In this document: piece by piece, positions 12,252-23,845 of the stretch
How positions within the stretch are numbered: the stretch's first letter is position 1
Layout: every line of letters begins with the position of its first letter
The notes under the pieces: generated by a model
Seen by the model: only the letters and a program-made list of their open reading frames with translations
The model's database searches: none
Told to the model about the DNA's origin: nothing
Source: Alectoria sarmentosa
Lineage: Eukaryota > Ascomycota > Lecanoromycetes > Lecanorales > Parmeliaceae
DNA: 64,000 nt
NCBI GenBank assembly: GCA_009733775.1
Contig: WOGZ01000063.1
Coordinates: 62,001 to 126,000, forward strand
Direction of reading: 5' to 3'
Program-made: the position numbers and the translations under genes

Positions 12252-12422
12252 ATTTGTGACGATTAAAAGAATAACATTTATTTAAATCGCATTTCTTATA
12301 TAAATATCTTATTAATAATAATTTAAAATAGATCATTATTATATTGCGACAGCCCGTTTTTTTTGGCTCGTAACTTCCGACGAGTTGGGTTGTCGCAATT
12401 CAAATACAAAAAATATCGAACC

Positions 12423-12905
12423 AAGTCCCTTCGCACAGGGCATTCCGTCCCATACCATTCGGGCATTCCGTCCCATACCATCGGACATCTCATCCTTTCA
12501 AGTCCCTTCGTACAGGGCATTCCGTCCCATACCATCGGACATCCCATCCTTTCAAGTCCCTTCGTACAGGGCATTCCGTCCCAAACCATCGAACATTCCA
12601 TCCTTTCAAGTCCTTTCGCACAAAACATTCCGTCCCATACCATCGAGCATCCAATCCCATTCGGGCATTCCGTCCCATATCATCGGACATTCCATCCTTT
12701 CAAGTCCTTACGCACAGGGCATTTCGTCCCATATCATTGGGCCACAAGTCTCTTCGCATAAGCCATTCCGTCCCATATCATCGGGCCACAAGTCCCTTCG
12801 CACAGGGCATTCCGTTTCATATCATCGAACATCTCATCCTTTTTCAAATATAATTACAAAATATCGAATCAAATCCCTTCACACAGAGCATTCAATCCCT
12901 TTATA
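12423..12905. repeat. GC-rich modular minisatellite of C1
   Basis: About nine imperfect copies of a roughly 39-bp core that begins AAGTCCCTTCGCACAGGGC and ends in CCCATACCATCGG. The cores are separated by alternative spacers: a short one, one reading ACATCCCATCCTTTC, and a longer one containing an AATATCGAA segment. The common 54-bp period is a multiple of three, so several frames stay open on both strands and give an 18-residue repeat. The array is far richer in G+C and CpA than the DNA around it. Units near 12,900-13,010 are degraded. Confidence 0.85.
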
Positions 12906-13170
12906 TAAACAATAAGTTTTTATATATAAAGCATTTCGTTTTATATTATCGAATTATAAGTTTTTTCGCATAAGGCATTTCGTTTTATATTATCGAATAT
13001 CGCATAAATTTCGAATTCAACGAGCTTTTTATAACAAAAAAAATATATATATATATATATATTTTATTGAATTTCTCATAATAAAAAAGGGAAAAAGTTT
13101 TAAAATTATCGAGTTTTTCACAAACAAGAGAATTAAGTTTTAAAGAATTTTTCAAAATAATATAAAAATA

Positions 13171-13716
13171 CGTCTTTAATTAAGACGTCAAATTTCAAAT
13201 TATTATTAAGCTCTTTATATTATAAAGAAAAATAAATTTTTACATTAAAGCAATTTTTTATATTATAAAAAAAAACAAATTTTTTTATTAAAGCGTTATA
13301 ATATATTAAGTTTTAATATCGAATTAAGCTCTTTATATTATAAAAAAAAACACGTCTTTAATCAAAACGTTAAATTTTAAATTATTATTAAACTTTTCAT
13401 ATTATAAAGAAAAACAAGTTTTTATATTAAAGCAACTTTTCGTATTATAAAAAGAAATAAATTTCTTTATTCAAGCGTCGTAACATATTAAATTCTTATA
13501 TCGAATTAAGTTTTTTATATTATAAAGAAAAATACGTCTTTAATTAAAAGATTAAATTTTAAATTATTATTGAACTTTTTATATTATAAAGAAAAACAAG
13601 TTTTTATATTAAAGCAACTTTTCGTATTATAAAGAGAAATAAATTTCTTTATCAGAGCATCGTAAAGTATCGTTATAAGAAAATGTTCTCGTATTAAAAA
13701 CAGTAGTAAGTTTTTA
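13171..13716 (+). repeat. 182-bp tandem repeats of C1
   Basis: Three successive units begin at 13171, 13353 and 13535, each opening with CGTCTTTAAT and followed by TAAATT..ATTATTA and TTTATATTATAAAG-type motifs. A fourth, diverged unit may follow. Equivalent sequence lies in copy C2 at about 53,690-54,320. Confidence 0.7.
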
Positions 13717-13859
13717 CATTAAAGCAACATCTTTTAAATTTTTATTAAGCTTTTCGTATTATAAAAAAGAAAAAGTTTTTATATTAAAATAATATAATAT
13801 ATCGTTATAAAAAAGTGTTAAAATAATCGTATACGTTATCTTTTAACGTTATAAAGAAA

Positions 13860-14054
13860 TGTTGAAAATTAATCTTTTGCGTAACGTACGTAAGATTAAT
13901 TTTAAGATTAGCTTTAAAATTAACTTTAAGATTAATTTTAAAATTAATTATATCTTGATATTGTTTTAGCGAATAAGTTTAAAAACACGATTCTCTCGTG
14001 TTTTTTATATATTTAATTAACTTATATACGATATTTTTTATATATTTTTTAACA
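13860..14054 (+). repeat. 3' LTR of C1
   Basis: 195 bp, starting TGTTGAAAATTAATC and ending TTTTTTAACA. It is preceded by an A-rich tract (ATAAAGAAA) that could be the polypurine tract. Confidence 0.85.
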
Positions 14055-15573
14055 TTTTTGATAAAAAAAACGTTATTTATTAATTTATACGCTCGTAATA
14101 ATTTCATTAATTTAAATATTAATAAATGTTTAATAAATATTAATTCGAATAATTTTTTTATTTTATTTTATTTAATAAAATTAATTGTTTTTAATAATTA
14201 TATAAGCATTATAAACGAAATATTAAAATAATTTATCGCAATAAAGAAAACGATTGAATTTAATAAAACGAATTTATATAAAATATTTATAAAAACTCAA
14301 TTTAATAAAGTTAAAAAAAATAGAGAAATAAATTTATAAAAAGAGATTAATGTAATTCGTATTAAATTTTTTCGATTATTAACTTATAAAACGAAATTGT
14401 TATTATTATCTCGATTAATAAAAAGATTTTTATTAAATAAAACATTTATAATAAATATATTATTTTATTAATTTTATTCGTCGAATAAAAAGATAGCGTA
14501 ATAATATATAAACGAAATATTAATATAAAATATTATATTTATCATAACTTTAAGTTTCAATTAAAACGTCTCTCGCTTCGAATTTATTTAATAAATTATT
14601 TATATCGTTTTTTTAAACAATAACGATTTCATTTAAAGTAAAACGATTATAAATGAGTGTATAAAGCGAAAAGATATAATATATAATATAAATAAAAGTC
14701 AAATTTTTCGATATTATTTTAAAAGATATGAGATATCTTACGCTTTTATTAAATATTTAATATATATATTACGTAATATTTATCTTTTTCTAGAAATACA
14801 GTTTTCACGCTAGCGAAACTTTTAAAACCTATAAAATTCTATAAATAAATTGTAAAAATATGAACTTATGAAAAAAAAGTCGAAAAGATTTAAAATTTCT
14901 AAGTTAAAAAATCTTATATCTTTTCGCTTTATAAATGCGTGAATTATAACATTAAGAGTTTTTATATAATACTTTATAATCTCGTATAATTAAATCGATT
15001 TTCAATTTTTTAAACATCGTTTTAAAGATAATAATGTAAAAATTAATGCTTTTAAAAAGAGTAATTAGTTTTTAATAAAATTATTTTTTAATATTATTAT
15101 AATAATTATGTTTAATATAATTAATATAAAAAACGCGATCGAGAGAAAATTATATTATATTATAAATTGTTTTTAAGTGTTATTCATAATGTAAATTTAA
15201 TTAAAAATCGATTTTTCGTTTTTTAAAGGCGTTAAAGTGAGTATATAAATAATAATCGCATTTTATATTTTATACGTGAATGAAATTATCGAGTGATTAA
15301 TAATAATTTATTATAAAATTATCGAGATAACGTTAATATATTAAATATTATAAACGCGATAATTTTTATATTTATCGATTAAAATTATAATATTAAATTT
15401 TAAAAAATATAAAATGTTATTAACATCACGCTCGTTAAAATTAATGAAATAATTTATATTTTTTTTAACATCTTTTTAATACTTTCTATTTTTATTTTAA
15501 TTATTATTATTATTTTCGTTTTATAAAACGTTTATTTTAAATATAACGATTTTAATTTTATCGTTATTATAAC
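14055..15573. other. AT-rich degraded DNA between C1 and element A
   Basis: No gene or repeat boundary is visible. This looks like the host sequence into which C1 and A inserted; its continuation would be at 23,851 and beyond. Confidence 0.5.
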
Positions 15574-15691
15574 TGTTAAAAGTAGGTGATAAATTATTTG
15601 ATTAAGATGTTATGTAGAATATGAGATTTATCAAGCTTACACTCGGCGACAGTCGAATAAAGAAAGTGAAACGAACTTAATCATTTCAACA
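15574..15691 (-). repeat. 3' LTR of element A
   Basis: 118 bp. It differs from the right LTR at about 15 positions, all of them transitions as far as I can align by eye. Confidence 0.9.
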
Positions 15692-15839
15692 TTTTTATTC
15701 GAATAAGATTACATAACAAAATCACGAATTTCAACACTTATAACGCTAAAAACTAAATAACAAAGATGAAAAATCATATTCTCTTTATAGTCGCATGCAT
15801 TACATTCTTTATATATCTTTTTTTCTCTCTTTTTCTTAA

Positions 15840-16340
15840 ACGTCGAGCGTCGAATAAATAAAATAATTATCAAATAATAATAATGAGACTATTGAACGCA
15901 CAGTGAAAATGTGCGAAAAACATAAATTTGAATTTTCACGAAAATCAAAATCGGGTAATGATAGTGAAATGAGTGTTAAATAATTAAAATGAGCATTAAA
16001 TAACGATAATGAGATTATCGAGCGCATAATAAATATCGAATAACAATAATAAGGTTCTTAAACGCATAATGAAAATGTTTTTATAAAACACGAATTTCGA
16101 TTTTCACGAGAATCAAAATCGAGTAGCGACAATAAAATGAGCGTCGAATAATGATAATAAATCAAACGCAAAATAGTGATAATGAAATAATTTTCGAATA
16201 ATGACAATGAGGTCATCGAGCGCGTAATAAATGTTTTTTGAAAAACACGAATTTCGATTCTCGCGAGAATCAAAATCGAATAACGATAATAAAATAAGCG
16301 TCGAATAAACAAAATGAATATTAAATAACGACAATAAGGT
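15840..16340. repeat. Tandem repeat of about 160 bp in the 3' region of element A
   Basis: The landmark AATTTCGATTYTCRCGAGAA recurs at about 15,925, 16,093 and 16,250 (spacing 168 and 157 bp). It is followed each time by TCAAAATCG, repeated GCGTCGAATAA and ATAATGA motifs. The third copy contains the perfect 16-bp palindrome GATTCTCGCGAGAATC at 16,256-16,271. Confidence 0.7.
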
Positions 16341-16718
16341 GTGCGTCGAATAGATAAGGTGAACATCGAGTAACAACAATGAGATTGATGATGATAATCA
16401 TTTCCTTCTTTTTCTCCCTTTCCCCCTTTCTTCTTTTTCAATAAATAACGATAGTGAGGTCAATCGCGGATAACAAAAGTGAAAATATCGAAATCTGAAA
16501 ACGATTATATTCTTTTGAACATATTCGTCACGATGTCTCATATAAAAAATTTCACTTTTTGCAAAAAAACGGTTTTTTGAAAATTTTATTTTCAGATCAT
16601 CAGGTGCACATTAAAAATCGATCGACATATGATCGATGAGTATATAAAGGCGACTATATCGAAAAAGAAAAATGTAAAAGATTTGCAAATCACTTTTTAT
16701 CGATATAAAAGTCTGAAC

Positions 16719-16925
16719 GTCGAGGAATAAATATCAAAAATATCGATTTTGGAGCATAAACATCGAGAGATGAATATCGAGAGCATCGACTTTGAGACAT
16801 AAACACCGAGGAATGAATATTGAAGATATCGACTTTAAGGCATAAACATCGAGAGATAAGTATCGAAGACATCGACTTTGAGACATAAATATCGAGGAAA
16901 AAGCATCGAGAAATGATTATCAAAA
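16719..16925. repeat. 43-bp tandem repeat in the 3' region of element A
   Basis: Units start at 16719, 16762, 16805 and 16848, with a partial fifth. Each opens with RTCGAGRRAT and ends with GACTTTGAGACATAAAC or a close variant. Confidence 0.8.
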
Positions 16926-18976
16926 GTATTTTTTTATGAATTCAAATATCGTAATGTGAGCATCAAAAAATGAGAATTGAAAATAATGATTTTAAGGATA
17001 TAAACATCGAGGATTAAAAGCGTTATAGACGTTAAAGACGCTGAAGGTATAAATATCGAAAGCGTTAATTTTTAAGGTGCGAGCGTTAAGAGTTTAGGCG
17101 ATATAAAGATTATATGCGTCGATATTATTAATATTAAAAGCGACGATATCGTAAACGCATTAATAATATAATATGAGATAATAATAATAAAATAATGAGA
17201 AATTAATATGAGAATAAACATCGAAAGTATAAATATGTTATAAGAAATTTAAATTAATTTTCATAAAATGAGAATGCATAACGATTGATGTATTAATTTT
17301 TATCGTTTATATTTAAATGAATTAATGAGCGCGATTATCGAATTAAACGTTTAAAGTCTTTAACGATAATAAACGTCAAGTTTATTTGTTTCATAATTAT
17401 ATAATCATCTTCGTGAATTTAATTATTACAATAAGATTTTATTTTTGATTATAATTTAAGTGATAATCGTAAATTTTTATTTCGATCGCAAATTAAATAA
17501 TGTTATAAATATTCGTTTTAAATTTTAAGGGTTATAAATATGAAAATATAAAAAAAAAGTTTAAATATGAAAAATCTTTTAGATAACGTTTCAGAGCATC
17601 TATTATAACTTTAAAAAGATAATTATTTTTTGAATTTTTCAAGCGTAATTTGATATGAGACATCGAACGAATTTTTAATTGAAATAATGTTAATTTAAAT
17701 CGAGTGAAAAATGATTATAAATCTTTTCGCTTCGATTAAATTGATTTAAAAAAACCTTTTCGAAGAATAATTTAAATTCGATGATGATCGAATTTTAAAA
17801 ATGATGATTATTTATAATTTTCGATAAATGAAATGTCGATCGTTTTACGTTATTTTAACTTTTTTGAATTTTATTAGATTACGTTCGTGGGAAACGAACC
17901 TTAAATTCTTAAATCAATTCGCTCAAATTTTTAAATCGTTTATTTAATAAATGTTATCGATAATTATATTCTTTAAACGAAGATTTTTAAATAGAAAAGT
18001 TTAAAAAAATAATAATCGAGAGTGATTATATTAAAATTTGGGGTTTATTTTAATGAATTTTTGAAATGCGATAAGCGAGGTGATTAATTTCATTAAAAAT
18101 CTTTTTTTTTTATAATCAAACGATGTTTTAACCTTTCGGGGTTATTTAAAATAAATTTTTGAAAAAATTCATCATTGAATTATTTAACATTATCGTCATC
18201 GTTTAAAGAAGATAAGGATTAAAAAATTAATTAACAAGGTCACGACGTGAATAATTTGATTTCTTATAAATAATAAATCGAAATTTGTTTTTAAATTCAT
18301 TTGAGATCGAACGCTTAACGGAACACGTCAAATTTAATCTTAAATAAAATTTTTATAAGATTATCGACGATTTATTTTTTAATGAAAACGTATTTTAAAA
18401 TAATATCGTTATTCACGATTTTTTCGCGCATAAAGTAATGTTAAATATTAATGTGTTTAAAACGATCATAAAATTGAGAATTTTTAATCAAGGTCACGAT
18501 ATTTTGATTATTATAAAAAATAATGATAATGAAAACGAAAATGAAATCTTCGAATTTTGATTGAATTTATATTACGAAAACGCGTTTTATTTAAATCGCA
18601 TTATCATTATTAAAGGCGTCGATTATCGATTTAAAAATCACGAAATTGAGATCGTTGAGAAACCTTTCAAATCAAATCGTCTCTTTAATAATTTAAATTT
18701 AATCGATATATTCGATTTCATAAATAAATAATGTTATCGTGAATTAACGTTTAAATAATTAATTTATGATTATATTATCAAGATTGAACACGTAATTAAA
18801 AATAGATCGTTTAATGTCTTGATTATTAATTTAATCGACGTCGATATATTCGCGCAATGAGACGAGTTTCTTTTTATAAATAAGTTTAAAATATAACATA
18901 TCTCGCAAATATTTAAAGATTCTTTTAATTGTCTTTTAATGAAAATCATTAAAATTGAAAACGTAATGAGAAATCA

Positions 18977-19362
18977 CGAAAATAACGTAAATAATATCTA
19001 AGCGAATATTCAATATCGCGTACATTAAAAAGTCAATAGCGGATTAATATAAAAAGCGAAATTCTTCGATAATTTTGAAACCTTCAACGGCGAATTTCAG
19101 ATATGAGATTTTTATTAAAATATCGATAATTTTAACACGATCGCTTCACATATTATAATTCTTAAAAACCTTTTTAAAATAATTCTTTTAATTAAACGTT
19201 ATAATGCGATTTTAACGATCGCGCATTATTTTTATATTTAAATAATAAATATATGATTTCAAATTCATTATTCGAAATTTAACATTAAGAGCGCTTTTGA
19301 GCTCGTTAATAATAAATCGATTAAATTTCGCGATAAAAATATCATTAATATAAATAATCACG
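18977..19362 (-). pseudogene. Copia reverse-transcriptase remnant of element A
   Basis: The catalytic Y-V-D-D box reads Y-I-N-D (near 19,330-19,362) and is followed, in the minus direction, by the conserved LMYAxLxxRxDI block at 18,977-19,039. The first catalytic Asp has become Asn, and stops interrupt the frame. Confidence 0.8.
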
Positions 19363-21812
19363 ATGATTTTCTTTTTATTATGAATAAAAACATTAAAGTT
19401 TTTCGTTAAAGGACGATATTCAAGTTTTCGAAAAAAGATAAATATAATGTTATATTAAATTCGAGACGATTGTTTTAGCTCGTAAAGCGCTTTTTTAAAA
19501 TGATAAACTTTATTAATATCGTTTTCATATTTTTTAAGTTAACGAATATATATAATCTCTTCGACGTTATCGTATAAAAATGCGATTTTGACGTTTATTT
19601 GATTTAATTTTAAATCGAAAACGATTGTCATAACAAAAATAATCTTATAATTTATAAATTTGATAATGAAAATGAAAGTTTTTTTAAAATCGATGTTTTC
19701 GCGTTGTATATAATTTTGAATTATTTATCGCGTCTTGTATCGAGTTATCTCGTTAATCGATTCACGTTTAAATTTATAAACTCATTTACTCTTTAAAACT
19801 TTGCGATTCGTTGAGAATTTATAAAAATATCAAATTTTATTATCGATCAGAGAATGATATTTTTCATTTATATTTAATTATTAATTTATTTTGTGTAAGG
19901 CGTTCGTCATTGTCTTTTTATAAATATGAAATTCGAATAATTCGAAATTGTTTATTTTAATTAATAACGCGATGGGATTAAATATTAAAGCTTTTGAAAA
20001 TGTGATAACGATAAAAGCGATTTCGATAAAGAAGGTTTATTGCGCATTCGTAAAATTTGAATTTATAATAATGATAAGAAGTTTTTTAATACGCGGCTTC
20101 GACATTTAAAAAAGTTATTAAATCGAGGATATGTTTGAAATTGCGACGATGATATTGATAATAATCGTTAATGAAAAGAAATCTTTAAAGAATTTAAGGG
20201 AAAGGGCTTTATTATTGATATCATTATTAATATCGTTTAAAATTATCATTATAAATTCAATCTTCATCATCGCATCGATTTCGATACGTGATGTTGAAAA
20301 TTAATTAATAATGAATGATTTTTCATTTGAGGGTTGCGTTTTAAAATGATGATTTATTCATTTGACGTTAAAATATCGTTGAATTCGATCGTTTCGGGTG
20401 AGCATTCGATAAAAATTATTTTTATAATTTATCAAGCGGCTCTTTTTATAATGATTATCGAACTTTTTTTAATTAATATCGAAGGTTCGACGTTTTTCGC
20501 AAAGGCCTTTTTGTTTAATGCGTTTCAAATAAAATAAATCAGATTTACGATCAAGCTCGTTTTTATATGAAATCTTATTTATATTTATGATAAATAAACG
20601 ATTACGAAAATAATTGATGATTATAATGAATTTTGAAATCATAAATTTCGAAAATTCGTTATTTATTAATAAAACGTGAGCTTTAATTATTAATATTTAA
20701 TTTAAACATTTAAAAATCTCATTCATTTGAGAATTTCTCGAAATAATGAATTTTCATCTTATTTCGTGATTATATTTAAAATTATTAAAAATTTAATCTT
20801 TGATCACGATGTTTTTATTATTATAAATGCGTTTAATGATGAAGTCATTATATTTTATATTGATTTTAAATGATTTAAAGACATTGAAAGCTTTATTTTT
20901 ATGAATATCGAAATGAACATAAGATCTTTTATTGACGTTCTTTATAAATTCAAATATTATTTAATAATTCGAACGAATATCGACGTTTAATATGAGATTA
21001 AAGATATCGAAATAAAATAATTCGTTAACATATTTATCGAAAATCAAATGCCTTTTATGAAATAACGAATAAAGATTTAATTTCATATAAGGTATATAAA
21101 CGTCTTTAAATGTTGAAAATTTAAATAAATTCATTTTAATGAACATATTCTCAAGGCGAGCGACATTTTGTTTTTTAAAATGTTTTATATAAACATATTA
21201 TAAATCGAAAACCTCGATATTAATAATCGTCAAAATAAAAGTTGAATGATTTTTATTATCGAATATATAAAGGTTATCGCGTCAAATAATTTATATTTCA
21301 TTATATTTAACTTTGATTTCGTTAAATGAAAATTTTATAAAATAATCATTTTTAAATAGGGTTTTTATAAAGATGAAATTAAAATCATTATTAAATACGT
21401 GTAAAACATTTTTGAGATTTAATGTCACGATTTAATTATTAACTCTTTTAACTTCGATGCGAATAATATTTATGATTACGATTAATAATGTTTTATTATA
21501 TTCTTTGACGATATGAAACGTTTTAAATGATTGATAATCGAAAAATTTATTTCGATTATGAATAATGTGTCTGATAACATAAGAGTCAAAATAATTCAAA
21601 TTTGAAATGTTTAAATTCACTCTCGCGCAATTGTTATAGATTTTTGATATATTAAAATTTTTAAATTTCGATTTGAATTTAAAATCATTGAGTTTAAATT
21701 TCTTATTGCTTTTGTTATTATTATTATCACTCTTTCATTTATTTCTTCATTCATCATTGTTATTATTAAAGAAATTATTAATCGACGAGTTGATTTTATT
21801 ATTATCGACTTT

Positions 21813-21854
21813 ATAATCGTCGAAGTCATGATAATGCATATCACATTTTTTACA
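21813..21854 (-). pseudogene. Gag CCHC zinc-knuckle remnant of element A
   Basis: The minus strand reads C-K-K-C-D-M-H-Y-H followed by four residues and Tyr where the last Cys is expected. TGT to TAT is one G-to-A change. The spacing fits CX2CX4HX4C, the nucleocapsid knuckle of copia Gag. Confidence 0.6.
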
Positions 21855-23714
21855 CAATTTGACGATTTTGATAATGTCGACATAATGATTTAATCGACAT
21901 TCGTTTTAATTTATAATTCGAATGAAGATTGAGAAAAAACGAATAATAAGAGCATATATAATCTAAACGTGTTTAAAATGATAAATGTTTTAAAATCGTT
22001 ATATAATTTCGTTTAAAATGTGTTTATATGATTCGTTCTCATTAAATGAGACATGATTTTGAAAGTATTATTCGATATAATCGTTATAAAAAAACCTTAA
22101 ATTGAAATAAAACCATCAAATAAACAAATTTTCGTTTAATTTAAATTAAATGAAAAAGTTTTAAAGCTTCATCAGCGATTTTCGAAATTTGTTAATGTAT
22201 TCATTGAGATTATCGCTATATTGATTCAACGTTAAATCATTAAAACGTTGAAACGCGCGAATTAAATATTCAAAACCCCGAAAAGAGCAATTTTTTTTCA
22301 ATTTAATTCACGCGTTATGAGCGTTAATCATATATTCGATATTAATATAATTGTTATCAATTACGTAAAAACGTAAAGCGATATAAATGAAATTATATGT
22401 TAGTTTTCACGTTTTAAGCTCAACGATATCGTTGTTATTATCATTATTATTATCATTAAATAATGAGATTTAAGATCGATGCTTATTTTTCGATTTAATT
22501 CATTTTTATAAATCAAAGGTCTTGAAAACGTTTTTTACGATTCGTTTTCAGGTTATGTAATTTATTAAATCAATCAATTTGATTATCTCTTTTAAGACAT
22601 TAATGAATTTTGACGTCAAAGATTCAAATATGATAATGATAATAAATGTGATAATGAAAAGCTTGATATAAAAGAAACGAAATTGATAATGATTTTGAAA
22701 TTTGAATATTTTTTAAATAAAATAAAATGAATGAAGCGAATAAATGTGCTTTAAAACTTGTATCTACTTTATTTAAATGATTAATATAAATTATATGTAT
22801 GCCTGCGACCGTAAGAAATGATTTTTTTAAATTTCATATTGATAATTGACTTTTCAGCGTATCGAGGCGAAAAAATTTCGCGGCTTATATTGATTTAAGC
22901 GAGAGATGCTCGTTTTTAATCTAAGCAATGAATTTAAGCGACGATCGATAAATTTAATACGTCATTAATTGATTATTTTAATGAACTCGGGCTTAAACGG
23001 CGGTCGATAAATTTGACCTATCATCAATTGATTTGTTTTTAATAAATTTTAAAGTTAATAACTCTTAGAAGAATTACTCGTTTCGATTTAAACAAAAGAC
23101 TTAACGATAATCAATATGATTTCGACACGTCATCAATTAATTATTTCAAACTCTTAAAAGAATTGCTCGTTTCGGTTTGAGTAAGAGATTTAACGACGAT
23201 TAATATGATTTCGACACGTCATCAACTGATTATTTTAATGAATCTTAAAATTGATTGCTCTTAGCGATTGAGACGCATTTATTAATTAATTTTTAATCGA
23301 ATAAATACGTCGCATAATGAGAATGTGCATTAATTGAATATAATTTTAAAGATTTAAAGATTATCTCCTTAAATTAACGTGACGTTTTTATTGATTAAAA
23401 TGTGTAATTTAATTTTCACAATCACGTCGTCGATAAGATTAATGTTTTTAATAAAGATTGAAATTCGTTTAAAGTTAACGTTTAGGCGTGTCTCGAATTA
23501 AGACTTCGAAGTAATATTATCTCGTCGATATGATAATGAACCAAATGTTTTTTGGCGTTTTAAGGCTTTTATGATGTTTTATAACAATATGCTCGCACAA
23601 AATATTCTCATAAAATAAAGATAAAGCCCCGTAATTTGAGGCGATTTATGAATTGATATGTGCAAAGCACATCGATAAAATAAATGTCAAGTTATTAAAC
23701 GAAACTCGGTCGGT

Positions 23715-23727
23715 CGGGCTCATAATC
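23715..23727 (-). other. Primer-binding site of element A
   Basis: The plus strand reads CGGGCTCATAATC, so the minus-strand RNA carries GATTATGAGCCCG immediately after the 5' LTR. It complements the anticodon stem-loop of eukaryotic initiator tRNA-Met (GGGCTCATAAC), as in copia and Ty5 half-tRNA priming. Confidence 0.8.
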
Positions 23728-23845
23728 TGTTGAAAGTAGATGATAAATTACTTAATTAAGATGCTATATAAAATATGAGACTTATCAAGTCTACACTCGA
23801 CGACAGTCGGGTAGAGAAAGTGAAACGAACTTGATCATTTCAACA
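23728..23845 (-). repeat. 5' LTR of element A
   Basis: 118 bp with TGTTGAAA and TTTCAACA inverted ends. It is followed by ATAAC, which also precedes the left LTR. Confidence 0.92.

Larger units (their letters stand above)
12044..14054 (+). mobile_element. Family C non-autonomous LTR retrotransposon, copy C1
   Basis: 2,011 bp bounded by two 195-bp direct repeats (12044-12238 and 13860-14054) with TG..(C)A ends. The outer flanks are both TTTTT, a possible 5-bp target duplication, though weak in AT-rich DNA. The left LTR is followed by a RIP-altered primer-binding site. The interior has no gag or pol; it holds a GC-rich minisatellite (about 12,423-12,905) and three 182-bp tandem repeats (13,171-13,716). 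Copy C2 at 53,503-55,252 has the same architecture in the opposite orientation, which supports the boundaries. It is LARD- or TRIM-like: LTRs and priming site kept, coding replaced by tandem repeats. It presumably depended on a copia-type helper. Confidence 0.8.
15574..23845 (-). mobile_element. Family A Ty1/copia LTR retrotransposon, full length but RIP-mutated
   Basis: 8,272 bp bounded by 118-bp LTRs (15574-15691 and 23728-23845) with TGTTRAAA..TTTCAACA ends, and flanked on both sides by ATAAC, a perfect 5-bp target duplication. The primer-binding site abuts the right LTR, so transcription is leftward. On the minus strand I can read a gag-like zinc knuckle at 21,813-21,854, a reverse-transcriptase catalytic box (YINDIFI) near 19,330-19,362, and the copia block IDFLMYAILNIRLDIIYVIF at 18,977-19,039. 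All frames are full of stops, so the element is dead. About 1.7 kb of extra repeat-rich sequence separates the pol end from the 3' LTR, compared with family B. Confidence 0.9.

Noticed and set aside
12323..12915. Overlapping open frames of 106-176 codons on both strands in the family C minisatellite
   Set aside because: They arise from a repeat period divisible by three and relatively high GC; there is no start context or domain. Kept as a finding about the array, not as genes.
16256..16271. Perfect palindrome GATTCTCGCGAGAATC considered as an operator or heat-shock element
   Set aside because: It lies inside a retroelement tandem repeat and is degraded in the other units; no gene nearby to regulate.
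15836..16441. Several minus-strand frames of 60-127 codons with repeated Leu/Ser/Phe motifs
   Set aside because: They are translations of the 157-168-bp and 43-bp tandem repeats near the 3' LTR of element A.
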